Origin: JBBSUX01 sp038234045
GTDB taxonomy: Bacteria; Pseudomonadota; Gammaproteobacteria; Burkholderiales; Burkholderiaceae_C
Length of the DNA stretch: 18,397 nucleotides
Direction: 5' to 3'
NCBI GenBank assembly: GCA_038234045.1
Contig: JBBSUX010000037.1
Coordinates: 1 to 18,397, forward strand
The notes beneath the pieces are model-generated. The model did no database searches, was not told the DNA's origin, and saw only the letters and a list, made by a program, of their open reading frames with translations. The position numbers and the translations under genes are program-made. Below are positions 7,950-16,500 of the stretch, in pieces. Position 1 is the first letter of the stretch. Every line of letters starts with the position of its first letter.

Positions 7950-8117
7950 CGTTAGACCGATCGGCTTATCGCTATGCCGCTTTTGTGATATTTGGGGAAC
8001 TGTCGCCGACGAGGTGCTTCTTACCGTCACCGTGCGCCCTAAAGGCGCGCTTGTCTTGGTGGTGGCAGCGAAGTCGTCGCGGTCGCTACACTCTTGCTGC
8101 CGCTGCTTTACAAGCAT
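7950..8117. other. Non-coding stretch between terminator and inverted repeat
   Basis: I see no credible gene here; reading frames that cross it have no ribosome binding site or domain. A TGTGATATT at 7984-7992 resembles an extended -10 element, but no good -35 lies at the right distance. The promoter of the isomerase gene is expected in this stretch and is not clearly visible. Confidence 0.4.
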
Positions 8118-8173
8118 CTGAATTTCCAGACCACCAACAAAGTGCTGGCTTTGATGGTGGTCTGGAAATTCAG
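8118..8173. repeat. 56-base near-perfect inverted repeat overlapping the isomerase start
   Basis: The arms 8118-8136 and 8155-8173 are exact 19-bp reverse complements. After one A-A mismatch the pairing resumes with CAAAG (8138-8142) and CTTTG (8149-8153) around a TGCTGG loop, giving 24 paired bases in all. No T tract follows, so it is not a normal terminator. The right arm covers most of the ATG at 8154. It could be a palindromic mobile repeat (REP or MITE type), an mRNA structure controlling translation, or a protein-binding palindrome. I saw no second copy in this window. Confidence 0.85.
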
Positions 8174-9308
8174 TCCTCCCTCCAACGTGCTCCGGAATTC
8201 GAACGTGCCTTCTGTTTTTTTGCAAACCTTGATTCCCGGCAGCGCTCGCCTTCTGCTAACAGCGAAACGTCGTCTTGCTTCGGCATCGGCGGTACCCGGC
8301 CTCGTGGCCTTGACCGTCATCGGTGCCGGCTCTCTTGCGCCGCTCGCGTCCGCTGTGGCCGCAGACACCGCTGTCACATCAACGGTCGGTGGCAGGGCTG
8401 CCTCGACCAGCGGCACGCATCCCAACGCGCCGGGTGCCGAATCCGCTCCAGCGATGCCGGCACCAGCGCATTCAACACTGTCGTCGAACGCTTCTACCAT
8501 CTTGTTTCAAGGCCCCGCTGGTTCGGGCTTAAGCATTACCGCGGCAGATCTGGAGGCAGACACCGAGCAGCGCATTCCGCCCGAAGCGCGTAAGAGTGTG
8601 CTGAGTCACGCCGAGAATGTCGAAGCTCAGGCCAGAAACCTGTATGTGCGCCGTGCGCTGGCAGCCGAAGCCGAGCAATCCGGCCTGGCAAAAGGTGCGG
8701 CGGTGCAAGCCGAATTGCGACTGGCGCGTGATCGGGTTCTGAGCGATGCCCGGCTGGCGCAGATCGATGCGGCACACCGGCCTTCTGAGGCCGACCTGGT
8801 CGCGTTCGCCCGTACCCAGTATGAAGCCAACCCCAAGGCCTACGTGATGCCTGAGCGCGTGCATGTGCGGCACATCCTCGTCAAGGCCGGCACGCCCGAT
8901 GCGCGCAAGGTAGCTGAAGATTTGCTGAAACAACTGCAGAACGGCGCTGACTTTGCAATGCTGGCGAAGGCCCATTCGGATGATCCCGGCAGCGCTGCCA
9001 AGGGTGGCGATCTGGGCCCGATGGAGCATGGCCGCACCGTGCCGCCGTTCGATGAAGCCATGTTTGCACTCACCAAGCCGGGCGAACTCTCGCCCATCGT
9101 CGAAACGAAGTTCGGCTTTCACATCATCAAGCTTGACGATCGCCTGCCAGCCGGTGAGCGCCCGTTTGCCGACGTCAAGGCAATGCTGGTGAAGCAGGCT
9201 GCCACCACGCTCGCTCAGGAAGAGCGCGCCAAAGAGGCTGCGCGTTTGCTAAGCGAAGCCAAGCCGGACCAGGGCGGTATCGACGCCTTTGCCGATAAGT
9301 ACAAGTGA
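8154..9308 (+). CDS. Periplasmic peptidyl-prolyl cis-trans isomerase, parvulin (PpiC/SurA) type
   Basis: From ATG 8154 the protein has 384 residues. The PpiC rotamase domain is at about 235-330, with 'VHVRHILVKAG', 'AKAHSDDPGSAAKGGDLG' and 'KFGFHIIKLDDR'; His240 and His323 are the expected active-site histidines. Residues 125-225 are helical, as in the SurA/PrsA/EpsD chaperone part. It should catalyse proline isomerisation and help fold exported proteins. A hydrophobic stretch at about 48-70 ends in ASAVAA|DTA, so it is exported. About 45 residues precede that stretch from this start, too many for a normal signal peptide. A TTG at 8229 would give a better one, so the true start is uncertain and no ribosome binding site settles it. 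Such isomerases often accompany exopolysaccharide loci (EpsD family), which fits the genes that follow. Confidence 0.85.
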   Translation: MVVWKFSPPSNVLRNSNVPSVFLQTLIPGSARLLLTAKRRLASASAVPGLVALTVIGAGSLAPLASAVAADTAVTSTVGGRAASTSGTHPNAPGAESAPAMPAPAHSTLSSNASTILFQGPAGSGLSITAADLEADTEQRIPPEARKSVLSHAENVEAQARNLYVRRALAAEAEQSGLAKGAAVQAELRLARDRVLSDARLAQIDAAHRPSEADLVAFARTQYEANPKAYVMPERVHVRHILVKAGTPDARKVAEDLLKQLQNGADFAMLAKAHSDDPGSAAKGGDLGPMEHGRTVPPFDEAMFALTKPGELSPIVETKFGFHIIKLDDRLPAGERPFADVKAMLVKQAATTLAQEERAKEAARLLSEAKPDQGGIDAFADKYK

Positions 9309-9325
9309 AATTGGCGTCTAGCGCA

Positions 9326-9357
9326 TTGATAGCAAGCGCTTTATGCTATTGATTTAG
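9326..9357. promoter_or_regulatory. Possible promoter or operator before the ABC transporter genes
   Basis: The 61 bases between the isomerase stop and ATG 9370 are AT-richer than their surroundings. ATAGCA (9329-9334) and TGCTAT (9344-9349) form an inverted repeat around a palindromic AGCGCT. TTGATA at 9326-9331 could be a -35, with TATTGA at 9347-9352 as a poor -10 at only 15 bases spacing. This is a weak candidate. Confidence 0.25.
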
Positions 9358-9369
9358 TAGTAATCGGGC

Positions 9370-10167
9370 ATGTTGCTTGCCGATTTGCGCGCTCTCTGGC
9401 GCTCGCGTGCGCTGCTCTGGGTACTGGTGCGCCGCGAGATCACTGCGCGCTATGCCGGCTCGGCCGGTGGGCTGGTGTGGGCGTATGCGCCGCCGCTGCT
9501 GACAGTGGCGGCGTATTTCCTGGTGTTCGATGTGGTGTTCAAGATGCGCCTGGGGGAGAACGCGCCGACCCGCAGCGCCGGTTCATTCCTGGTGGTGGGC
9601 TCACTCCCCTGGATGGCGTTTTGCGATGCCGTCGGCCGTGGTACCAGCAGCTTGCTCGACGCGGGTGGCTTGCTGCAGAAAAACGCGCTGCCGCCGGTCC
9701 TCTTCGTGGTGCGTACGGTACTGGCCAGTGCCCTGGTGTTTCTGCCCTTGATTGCGCTGCTCACGCTGGCCTACATTCCCTCGCACCACTTCAGCCCTGC
9801 GTTGCTGGCACTCGTGCCGCTGTTGTTGCTGCAGCTGGCACTGTGTTTGGCGCTGGGCTATCTGCTGGCTATTTCGGCAGCGGCGCTCCGCGACACGGTG
9901 CAGGTGATCGGTTTTTTGCTGTCTGTGGGGATTTTTCTTTCACCCGTCCTGTTCCCGATCACGCTGTTCCCCGAGCGCTGGCGCTGGCTGCTCTTTGCCA
10001 ACCCGATGTCGGCACTGGTGCTGGGCTACCAGAAGGTGTTGTTGAGCGGTGCCTGGCCGGGCTTGAGTACATGGGTGCCCGGGCTGGTCTGGCTGGTGGT
10101 AACGGTGCTGCTGCTGGAGGTGGCGCTCAGGCGCAGCCGTGAACAGCTGGTGGATTGGCTGCTGTGA
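9370..10167 (+). CDS. wzm: Polysaccharide ABC transporter permease, Wzm (ABC-2) type
   Basis: This 265-residue integral membrane protein has about six hydrophobic helices (about 34-56, 72-90, 112-135, 142-170, 176-200, 236-252). The N-terminal 'LVRREITARYAGSAGGLVWAY' region matches the ABC-2 permease signature, in which an amphipathic helix rich in Arg leads into the first membrane helix. Near the C-terminus 'NPMSALVLGYQKVLLSG' is also typical of Wzm, KpsM and TagG permeases. It should form the channel exporting a lipid-linked polysaccharide across the inner membrane. The next gene, overlapping by 4 bases, is the matching ATPase. I see no clear Shine-Dalgarno before the ATG. Whether the substrate is O-antigen, capsule or another glycan cannot be told from this protein. 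Confidence 0.88.
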   Translation: MLLADLRALWRSRALLWVLVRREITARYAGSAGGLVWAYAPPLLTVAAYFLVFDVVFKMRLGENAPTRSAGSFLVVGSLPWMAFCDAVGRGTSSLLDAGGLLQKNALPPVLFVVRTVLASALVFLPLIALLTLAYIPSHHFSPALLALVPLLLLQLALCLALGYLLAISAAALRDTVQVIGFLLSVGIFLSPVLFPITLFPERWRWLLFANPMSALVLGYQKVLLSGAWPGLSTWVPGLVWLVVTVLLLEVALRRSREQLVDWLL

Positions 10168-11468
10168 TCCCGATCCCGACGAGCGAACTCTCCGGCATGG
10201 GTCTGGACGCCAGCAGCGCTGGTCAAGCAACGCTGGGCGAAGCCGTGCTGAGCGTGCGCGGGCTGGGCAAGGAATACCGGCTTTACGATTCGCCCCGCGA
10301 ACGCTTCAAGGCACTCGTCACCGGCAAGCCGCGCCACCGCAGCCATTGGGCTTTGCGCGATGTGTCTTTCGAGCTGGGGCGCGGGCAATGCTTGGGCGTG
10401 ATCGGCGACAACGGCGCCGGTAAAAGCTCGCTGCTCAAACTGCTGGCCGGGACGGTGCTGCCGAGCACCGGCAGCTTGCACCGCAATGGCCGGGTCACTG
10501 CGATTCTTGAGTTGGGCGCGGGCTTTCACCCGGACTTTACCGGGCGCGACAACCTGTATTTCGCCGGCAGCCTGATTGGCATTGATGCGGCCCGCATGGC
10601 CGAACTTGAAGCCGAGGTGGTGGCTTTTTCGGAGCTGGGCGTGGCAATCGACCGTGCTGTCAAAACTTACTCTTCCGGCATGGTGGTGCGCCTCGCCTTC
10701 GCGCTGGTGACGGCTGTCGAGCCCGATGTGCTCATCGTCGATGAGGCGCTGGCGGTGGGCGATCAGCACTTCCAGAAGAAATGCGTTGAGCGCATCGAGG
10801 CGTTCCGGCGCAACGGCTGCACCATTCTTTTCTGCTCGCACAGCCTCTACCATGTACGCCAGCTGTGCGACCGTGCGCTGTGGATGGATGGCGGCCGGGT
10901 CCGCGCGCTCGGCTCTACCGATTCAGTTCTTGCGGCGTATGACGTGCATGTGCGAGCACAAGACCGACGGTCAGACGCTCTAGCCGCTGCCCATGCGCCT
11001 GTTGCCGTAGGCAGTGCTGCGGCAGCAGCGCTCGCCGGCGGCGACGGCGATGGCCGGGCCGCGATTCTTGCGCTGGCAGTCGCCAACCTGCTGCCCGCAG
11101 ACAGCGCCGACCCACCGCTGCTCGAATCGCCCGATCTTGCCGTCACCATCACGGTGCGCACGATGGGCGGCGAAATGCCGAACATCGGCATCATGCTGGA
11201 GCAGGCGCATGGCGTGGGTATTACCTCCGAGGTGACGCATGCTGAAGGTTTCGTCCCCGTGATCAGCGAAGACGGGCTGTGGCGCATCACGCTCACGTTC
11301 CCGGCACTGCCACTGCACAGTGGCGAATATGTGGTGAGCGGCTACCTCTTCGATTCCAAAGGTCTGGTGGTGTATGACGAGTGGCTGCACCACCTGAACT
11401 TCAGGCATGTGGTGCCCAGCCTGTCGCCCGGGCTGGTGAGGTTGCCACATATCTGGTCACAGGCTTGA
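10164..11468 (+). CDS. wzt: Polysaccharide ABC transporter ATPase, Wzt type with C-terminal carbohydrate-binding-like domain
   Basis: From GTG 10164, overlapping the permease stop (GTGA), the protein has 434 residues. TTG 10155 and ATG 10197 are in-frame alternatives. The ATPase domain is complete: Walker A GDNGAGKS (81-88), signature YSSGM (169-173), Walker B VLIVDEAL (189-196) and the switch His226 in CSHSL. The ATPase domain carries the short 'ERFKALVTGKPRHRSHWALRD' region typical of KpsT and Wzt. A linker rich in Ala and Gly (270-295) leads to a beta-rich domain at about 297-430 with 'DLAVTITVRT', 'EMPNIGIMLEQ' and 'SGEYVVSGYLFD'. This has the layout of the Wzt carbohydrate-binding domain, which in E. 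coli O8/O9a recognises the capped non-reducing end before export. Its presence suggests chain-end recognition here too. Confidence 0.9.
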   Translation: MIPIPTSELSGMGLDASSAGQATLGEAVLSVRGLGKEYRLYDSPRERFKALVTGKPRHRSHWALRDVSFELGRGQCLGVIGDNGAGKSSLLKLLAGTVLPSTGSLHRNGRVTAILELGAGFHPDFTGRDNLYFAGSLIGIDAARMAELEAEVVAFSELGVAIDRAVKTYSSGMVVRLAFALVTAVEPDVLIVDEALAVGDQHFQKKCVERIEAFRRNGCTILFCSHSLYHVRQLCDRALWMDGGRVRALGSTDSVLAAYDVHVRAQDRRSDALAAAHAPVAVGSAAAAALAGGDGDGRAAILALAVANLLPADSADPPLLESPDLAVTITVRTMGGEMPNIGIMLEQAHGVGITSEVTHAEGFVPVISEDGLWRITLTFPALPLHSGEYVVSGYLFDSKGLVVYDEWLHHLNFRHVVPSLSPGLVRLPHIWSQA

Positions 11469-11473
11469 GGGCC

Positions 11474-12418
11474 ATGGGGATCCGGCGGTGGCGGCTGCCC
11501 CGGCTCAAGTCCGAAATGCGCGATGCCCTGGAGCTGCTGGTGCTGCCCGGCTTGGCGGCGGTGCTCCCGTGGTCGCTGTGTTTTGCAATTTTCAAATGGC
11601 TCGCACGCAGCTGTCGCTGGCTTTACCGCGATGCCTGCGAGCGCTCATTGGAAAAAGCCAGAGCGCGCGGATGGGCCGGTGATCCGGCTGAATGGATTGC
11701 CAGAAGACGTCTGGTGACCTTGGTGGATCACGCGGATTACTACCTCTCACGAACTCGCTCGGCGCGCTGGCTTGATCGGCACATGGATGTGCAAGGCGCG
11801 TGGCCGGAGCCTGGCAAGCGCGCGGTGCTCTGCACTTTTCACTGGGGCGCAGGCATGTGGGGCCTGCGCCATGTACGGGCAAGTGGCCTTCAGGGTCATA
11901 TGCTGGTTGCGCCCCTGGTGCCGGCGCATTTTGCGGGCCATGCGCTGATGTACCACTACATTGCGGCACGAACGCGTGAAATTACCCGCGCGCTCGGTCA
12001 TCCCACGCTCGATGTAGGTCGCAGCCTGCGCCCGGCCTTGCGCGCGCTTCAGCATGACCACGCCGTGATTGCCGCGATCGATGTGCCGGCGGATCAGGTC
12101 CGCGCAAGTCAGCAGATTGACTTTCTGGGCGGGAGCGCTCGGGTGCCGCGCGCGCTGCTGCGTCTGGCTTTTGAACACCAGGTGCCGGTCTTCACTTTTC
12201 TGACCGGCATCGATCTGCAAACCGGCCGACGAACTCTCAAAATTCAGGAAATACTCCCTTCGGCCGATCTGGATGCGCTGGTCGCGGCTGTGTTTGCGCA
12301 GTTGGAAGTGGCGATCCGGCAATCTCCCGAGTCGTGGCATTTCTGGAGTGAAGCAGACCGGTTTTTTTGCGATGCGGCGGGTCGTCCAGACGACGCTTCT
12401 GCCGACGCAATGGCCTGA
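11474..12418 (+). CDS. LpxL/HtrB-like acyltransferase with atypical active site
   Basis: This 314-residue protein looks like a distant member of the lysophospholipid/lipid A acyltransferase family. There is a hydrophobic N-terminal stretch (about 19-42), then the catalytic-type block 'AVLCTFHWGAGMWGLRHV' around His123, and later 'HAVIAAIDVPA' and 'IDFLGGSARVPRALLRLA', which mirror the 'G...D....V.FFG..A..P.G...LA' pattern of LpxL. The classical HX4(D/E) motif is not intact: the residue five after His123 is Met128. It could therefore use another acid, be inactive, or do different chemistry. ATG 11474 starts 6 bases after the wzt stop with GAGGG close by; an in-frame TTG at 11465 would overlap the stop. 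The likely role is acylating the glycan or its lipid carrier, as inferred from context. Confidence 0.7.
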   Translation: MGIRRWRLPRLKSEMRDALELLVLPGLAAVLPWSLCFAIFKWLARSCRWLYRDACERSLEKARARGWAGDPAEWIARRRLVTLVDHADYYLSRTRSARWLDRHMDVQGAWPEPGKRAVLCTFHWGAGMWGLRHVRASGLQGHMLVAPLVPAHFAGHALMYHYIAARTREITRALGHPTLDVGRSLRPALRALQHDHAVIAAIDVPADQVRASQQIDFLGGSARVPRALLRLAFEHQVPVFTFLTGIDLQTGRRTLKIQEILPSADLDALVAAVFAQLEVAIRQSPESWHFWSEADRFFCDAAGRPDDASADAMA

Positions 12419-12442
12419 CGCCTTAAAACGCGAATAAGCTCC

Positions 12443-13585
12443 TCAGCGCGCCGAACCTGTTCGGCCGCCCAAGGCGGGTAGTTCCACCAGATAAAACGAG
12501 AGGCTCGCAAGAATCAGGGTCGCCGGCCCGCAGATCAGCAGCACCGTCAGAGGCTGCCAGTGGAAGAGCTTTTCGCTCAATGCGATCAACGGGTAATGCC
12601 ACAGGTACAGCCCATAGCAGATGGATCCCAGATACAGCGACACGCGGTTCTGGAACAAAAATTTCAAACCCCAGCGGTGCGGTGTTTGCAGCAATGCCAT
12701 CAAAAGGGCAGCGGAGAGCAGTACGCACAACGGTTGCTGCCACACGTACCACTCCATCCATCGGACATCCACCGTGAATACGGCCGCCATCATCAGGATG
12801 AGCATGACCCATACCAGCCAGGGAGCGGCGAGTATTCGCCCCAGTTTTTGTACAAAGTCGCTGCGAAAACCGATAGCAAGCGCTGCACCGATAGAAAGGC
12901 TGTCGAGTCGCATGTCGGTGCCGTTGTACAGCCGCCAGTACGGTGCGCCAGTAAGCGCGAGGTGTGCCCGCCAGACGATGGTGACAGCCGCAACGCCCAA
13001 CAACGCGAAGAGCCAGAAGCGCGTATTGACTTCAGGGGCTAGCCTTGAAGAATCGCTTTGTGCGTCGCGGCGCCCGGTGAGCGCTAGCCCAGCCCAGAAC
13101 AGCAAGGGCCAAAGGGCATAAAACTGCTCCTCTATCGATAGCGACCAGGTATGTCCGAGGATAGGGTTGTGCGGAACTCCAAAGGCACGTAGCCAGTTGC
13201 CGAAATAGAACAGTGCGCCCCAGATATGCAGATGGGCTGGCTCGCCCGGGGGACGTACGCTGCTGTCTACTGCCCAGACGAAAGCCACCATCAGCACCAG
13301 CGCCGGAAAAAGCCGCTTGCCGCGTCGGAGATAGAAATTTCCAAGCCTCAGTCGCCCGTTCCGGCCCCAGTCTTTGAGCAGCAGGCGGGTGATGAAGAAG
13401 CTGCTCATCATGAAGAAACTGTCCATGAACAGGATCGCTCCCGGCACCCAGCTGAAGTGCACATGCCACAGGACTACGCCCACCGTCATGAGGCCCCGTA
13501 AGCCATCAAGTGCTGGCCACCGATCCGGCAATTTCGATGGCAGGGAACCCGCTTGCGCGCCAAGCGCCGATGCGGCCGCGCTCAT
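12443..13585 (-). CDS. Integral-membrane acyltransferase 3 (OafA type)
   Basis: This 380-residue protein of the acyltransferase-3 family transfers acetyl or similar groups to surface glycans across the inner membrane. It has about ten hydrophobic helices. Family motifs are visible: LDGLRG at 26-31 with Arg30 and His41 forming the R-X10-H motif, 'FYLRRGKRLFPA' at 84-95, 'LGHTWSLSIEEQFYALWP' at 143-160, and 'YGLYLWHYP' near 324-332. The usual 'DVFFVLSGFLI' reads DSFFMMSSFFI here (Gly to Ser). There is no C-terminal SGNH domain. It starts 4 bases after the stop of the large upstream gene on the same strand, with AAGG overlapping that stop, so the two form an operon. Its 3' end converges on the LpxL-like gene with 24 bases between them and no evident terminator. 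Likely job: O-acetylation of the locus polysaccharide. Confidence 0.9.
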   Translation of the reverse strand: MSAAASALGAQAGSLPSKLPDRWPALDGLRGLMTVGVVLWHVHFSWVPGAILFMDSFFMMSSFFITRLLLKDWGRNGRLRLGNFYLRRGKRLFPALVLMVAFVWAVDSSVRPPGEPAHLHIWGALFYFGNWLRAFGVPHNPILGHTWSLSIEEQFYALWPLLFWAGLALTGRRDAQSDSSRLAPEVNTRFWLFALLGVAAVTIVWRAHLALTGAPYWRLYNGTDMRLDSLSIGAALAIGFRSDFVQKLGRILAAPWLVWVMLILMMAAVFTVDVRWMEWYVWQQPLCVLLSAALLMALLQTPHRWGLKFLFQNRVSLYLGSICYGLYLWHYPLIALSEKLFHWQPLTVLLICGPATLILASLSFYLVELPALGGRTGSAR

Positions 13586-13589
13586 GCCT

Positions 13590-16500
13590 TCAGGCGCGCA
13601 GCCATGTCTTCACGCGCGTTTGCCAGTGCGCTGGAACGCGCTGCACAACGCGCGACAGAGCCGGACTCGAACGCGCACGCACCATTGCTCCCAGCATCCG
13701 CAGCTTGATCGAGCGCTCCAGTTGCTGCCGCGGGCTTGCGGCGGGTTCGCTGCCATGCGCCAGCAGGTCCGCATCCGACACTTCGGGACGTGGCTGTGCG
13801 GGTGGCAAATGGGCGAGGTAGTCGCGTCGATAGCTCCATGAGCCGATCTCTGACTCGACCGATTCGTCCAGGGATGCTGCTGCGGGTAGCACCGGTGGTA
13901 CTGGCGGTTGGGCAGCGATGAAGTTGGTCGTTCGCACTTCATCAAAAAAGCGGGCGAACGTTGGTGCATCGTCGCTCCAAGGCCTGATCCATGTCCATGA
14001 ACGGGCTGCCAGTCGCTCGGGGAACGCGCCCAGATCGGGCGCCACAATGGGCAGGGCGGCGTCGAGGCAAGCACTCAGGGTGTAGCTGTAGGTCTCGGGC
14101 CATTGCGCCGGGAACCATGCCAGATCGGGCTTGAGTTCGGCCAGCAGAATTGGCAGCTCCGCATCCGCGTAAGGCCCGTGCACCGTGAGCGCTGTGCCGG
14201 GGCCAGATTTGAGCGTGCGGTAGGCGAAGCCGAGCAGATGGAATTCGATCGGCAGACCGCGACGCACAGCATCGGCAGCCACCGCTTCCAGCAGATCGGC
14301 CCCCTTGATGGCGCTGAGCGCACCGATGACCACGATTTTTAAAACCGCAGCTGCTGCATGCGGCGCGGGAGCAGCCACTTCCCGAGTAGCGCGGTCGTGT
14401 ATGTCGCAATGGGGTGCGAAGCGGATATCGGCTTTTGGCGCGAACCGAACGAAGCGGCGCGCCGCATCCCGGCTGGGCGCGAGCACGTGCCTTGCGTTCG
14501 AGAGAAAGTCGGCGTTCTCAACACGCCAGCCGTCGATCTGCGGTGCCGGTTCCGCTCCTGTTTGTGCAGGCAGACATTTGTGACAGTTGCCACTTCCGTC
14601 CTCGCCACAGAAACGGTTGCTGCTGTCGGTCAACGATATGTGAGGACACATCGTGTAGAAATCGTGGGCCGAAAAGTCGTATGCCACGCCAAGCCGCGCG
14701 GGCAACTCGCGCAACTGCTTTCCATGACCGATCAGATGGTGAAAGTGCATATGCCGCACGCCATAGGCTTGCAGGGCTGTCACAAGACTCTCGAAGTCCT
14801 GTGGAAGGGCGAAGTTCTGTGTGAAGGTTTCGTGCTCGCCCAGCAGTTTCAGGCGGACTCCGCCCGCGACCGGAACCAGCATCAGGAAAAGCGCCGCATC
14901 CTCCAACGCATCCGCTAGCTCATGAACATGGCGCAAGGTGCCGCCTTCCCGGTCATGCATGACGTTCAGCACAACGGGCAATTCCGACTCGCGCAGTCGC
15001 TTGATATCGACGGCCAGCCGGGCAGGGCGGGCAGGGTCTTCTGCGACGAATCGATGCACCAGCGGCTCGTAATCGGGGTGCATCCGGCGCAGGGTGACCA
15101 TTGCCGCCTGTTCGCGCGGGCTCTTTGTTTCGCCGAAGCTCACACCACCAAAATGCCTGACGAATGCATCCAGCGCATGCAAGTTTCGCCATCCCTTTTT
15201 CGCGGCACGACGACAGAAATCGTTTTCTTCGCCGTAGCCCTTCCCAAAATTCTCCGTATCGAAGAGTCCGACATCCTGCAGGGCGTCCCGCCGGACGTAC
15301 ATGCAAAAACCGATGCCGGTCGGGATGTCGATGACCTGACCACGGTTCGCTGAAGCGAAAAGCGCATCGAGTGATGCCGTGTCCTGGTTCGGCGGAAGGT
15401 CGTTGTCTTGGCAAAACCGCGGATAGCTGCAAATGGTTGCGTTGTTGGAAAAGGGTGTGACGCTTGCGACCCGCTGATCGCTGTAGGCAGCGCGCCGAAG
15501 CCGGTCGAGCCAATCGTTGGCAACCTCGGCATCACTGTTGAGCAGCACGACGTCATTACTGTCGCTGAGCGCCATTGCACGGTTGACTGTTCCGACGAAA
15601 CCGAGGTTTTCCGCGTTTTCCAGCAGCAGCAGCCGCTCGGGGTTGCGCAGGGCGGCCTCTCTGAGCCAGGCAGTGACTTCCGGCTCGGGGCTGGCATCGT
15701 TGACAACGACAAGCCGCATGGCAGCGGAGCATTCATTTGCCAACACCGATTCGATGCAGCGGCGCGTGTCATCGAGCCCGCGATACACCGGTACGATCAC
15801 ATCGACGGGATATTGGGTTGGGGGAACCGGGTGGGCGGGAAGCCTCGGAAACGTGGGTATCGCAGCCGGCAGCGTGGCGTCGTCCGCCACAGCGGCTGGC
15901 GCGACCGGCCGGCGCCGCATGCTGTCGACCCGCATCTTCAGGTTGACCAGCGGCCGGGTCATGCGGAAAACGGTCGAGTTCTCGATCCAGCGCAAGTGTT
16001 GGGCAAGCTGATCGTGTTCGCCCTCCTTGGTGTGCAAGCGTTCTGCAAGTTCGTTAGCGGCGCGTTGCTGCGCTGACATGAGGGACTCATGCTCTACGCG
16101 TTCGCGGGATAGCGCTTCCTGCCACTCGATTCGTTCGCGCGACAACGTGTCCTGCCATTGGGTTCGCTCGCGGGCGAGAAGGTCTTCGTGGTAAATCTCG
16201 ACCTGTGAGGCAGCCTGTCGGTGTTCGCCGCGCTCCCGCTCAAGCACATGCGCGTACTCCTTGTGCAAGGCCGCCATGTCGAGTCGCGCAGTTTCCCGTG
16301 TTTGCCCAAGCGCCGCCTCAGCACGAAGCCTTTCGCGCTCGGCTGCTGCGTCGACTTCACGCAAATGCATTTCAACTGGTCCGGCCAACGCCAGGTAGTC
16401 GGCAGACATGGGCCACCCGAGCTCGACCGTGAGGTTTCCACCGCCAAGCGAAGTACCGTTGTGCGCTTGCGCTTCAGCGTGAATCGGCAATTCGAACCAT

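Noticed and set aside
8184..8208. Direct repeat AACGTGC, 18 bases apart
   Set aside because: A 7-base repeat of this kind is expected by chance and has no partner structure.
7863..8225. 120-codon frame on the - strand between surface protein and isomerase
   Set aside because: It reads through the perfect terminator and the 56-base inverted repeat, with no ribosome binding site or domain.
7913..8593. 226-codon frame on the + strand across the terminator and inverted repeat
   Set aside because: Its start lies inside the terminator stem, its sequence is low-complexity with no domain, and its end overlaps the isomerase frame.
12621..13121. 166-codon frame on the + strand opposite the acyltransferase-3 gene
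   Set aside because: The opposite strand has an intact membrane acyltransferase with all family motifs; this frame is its shadow.
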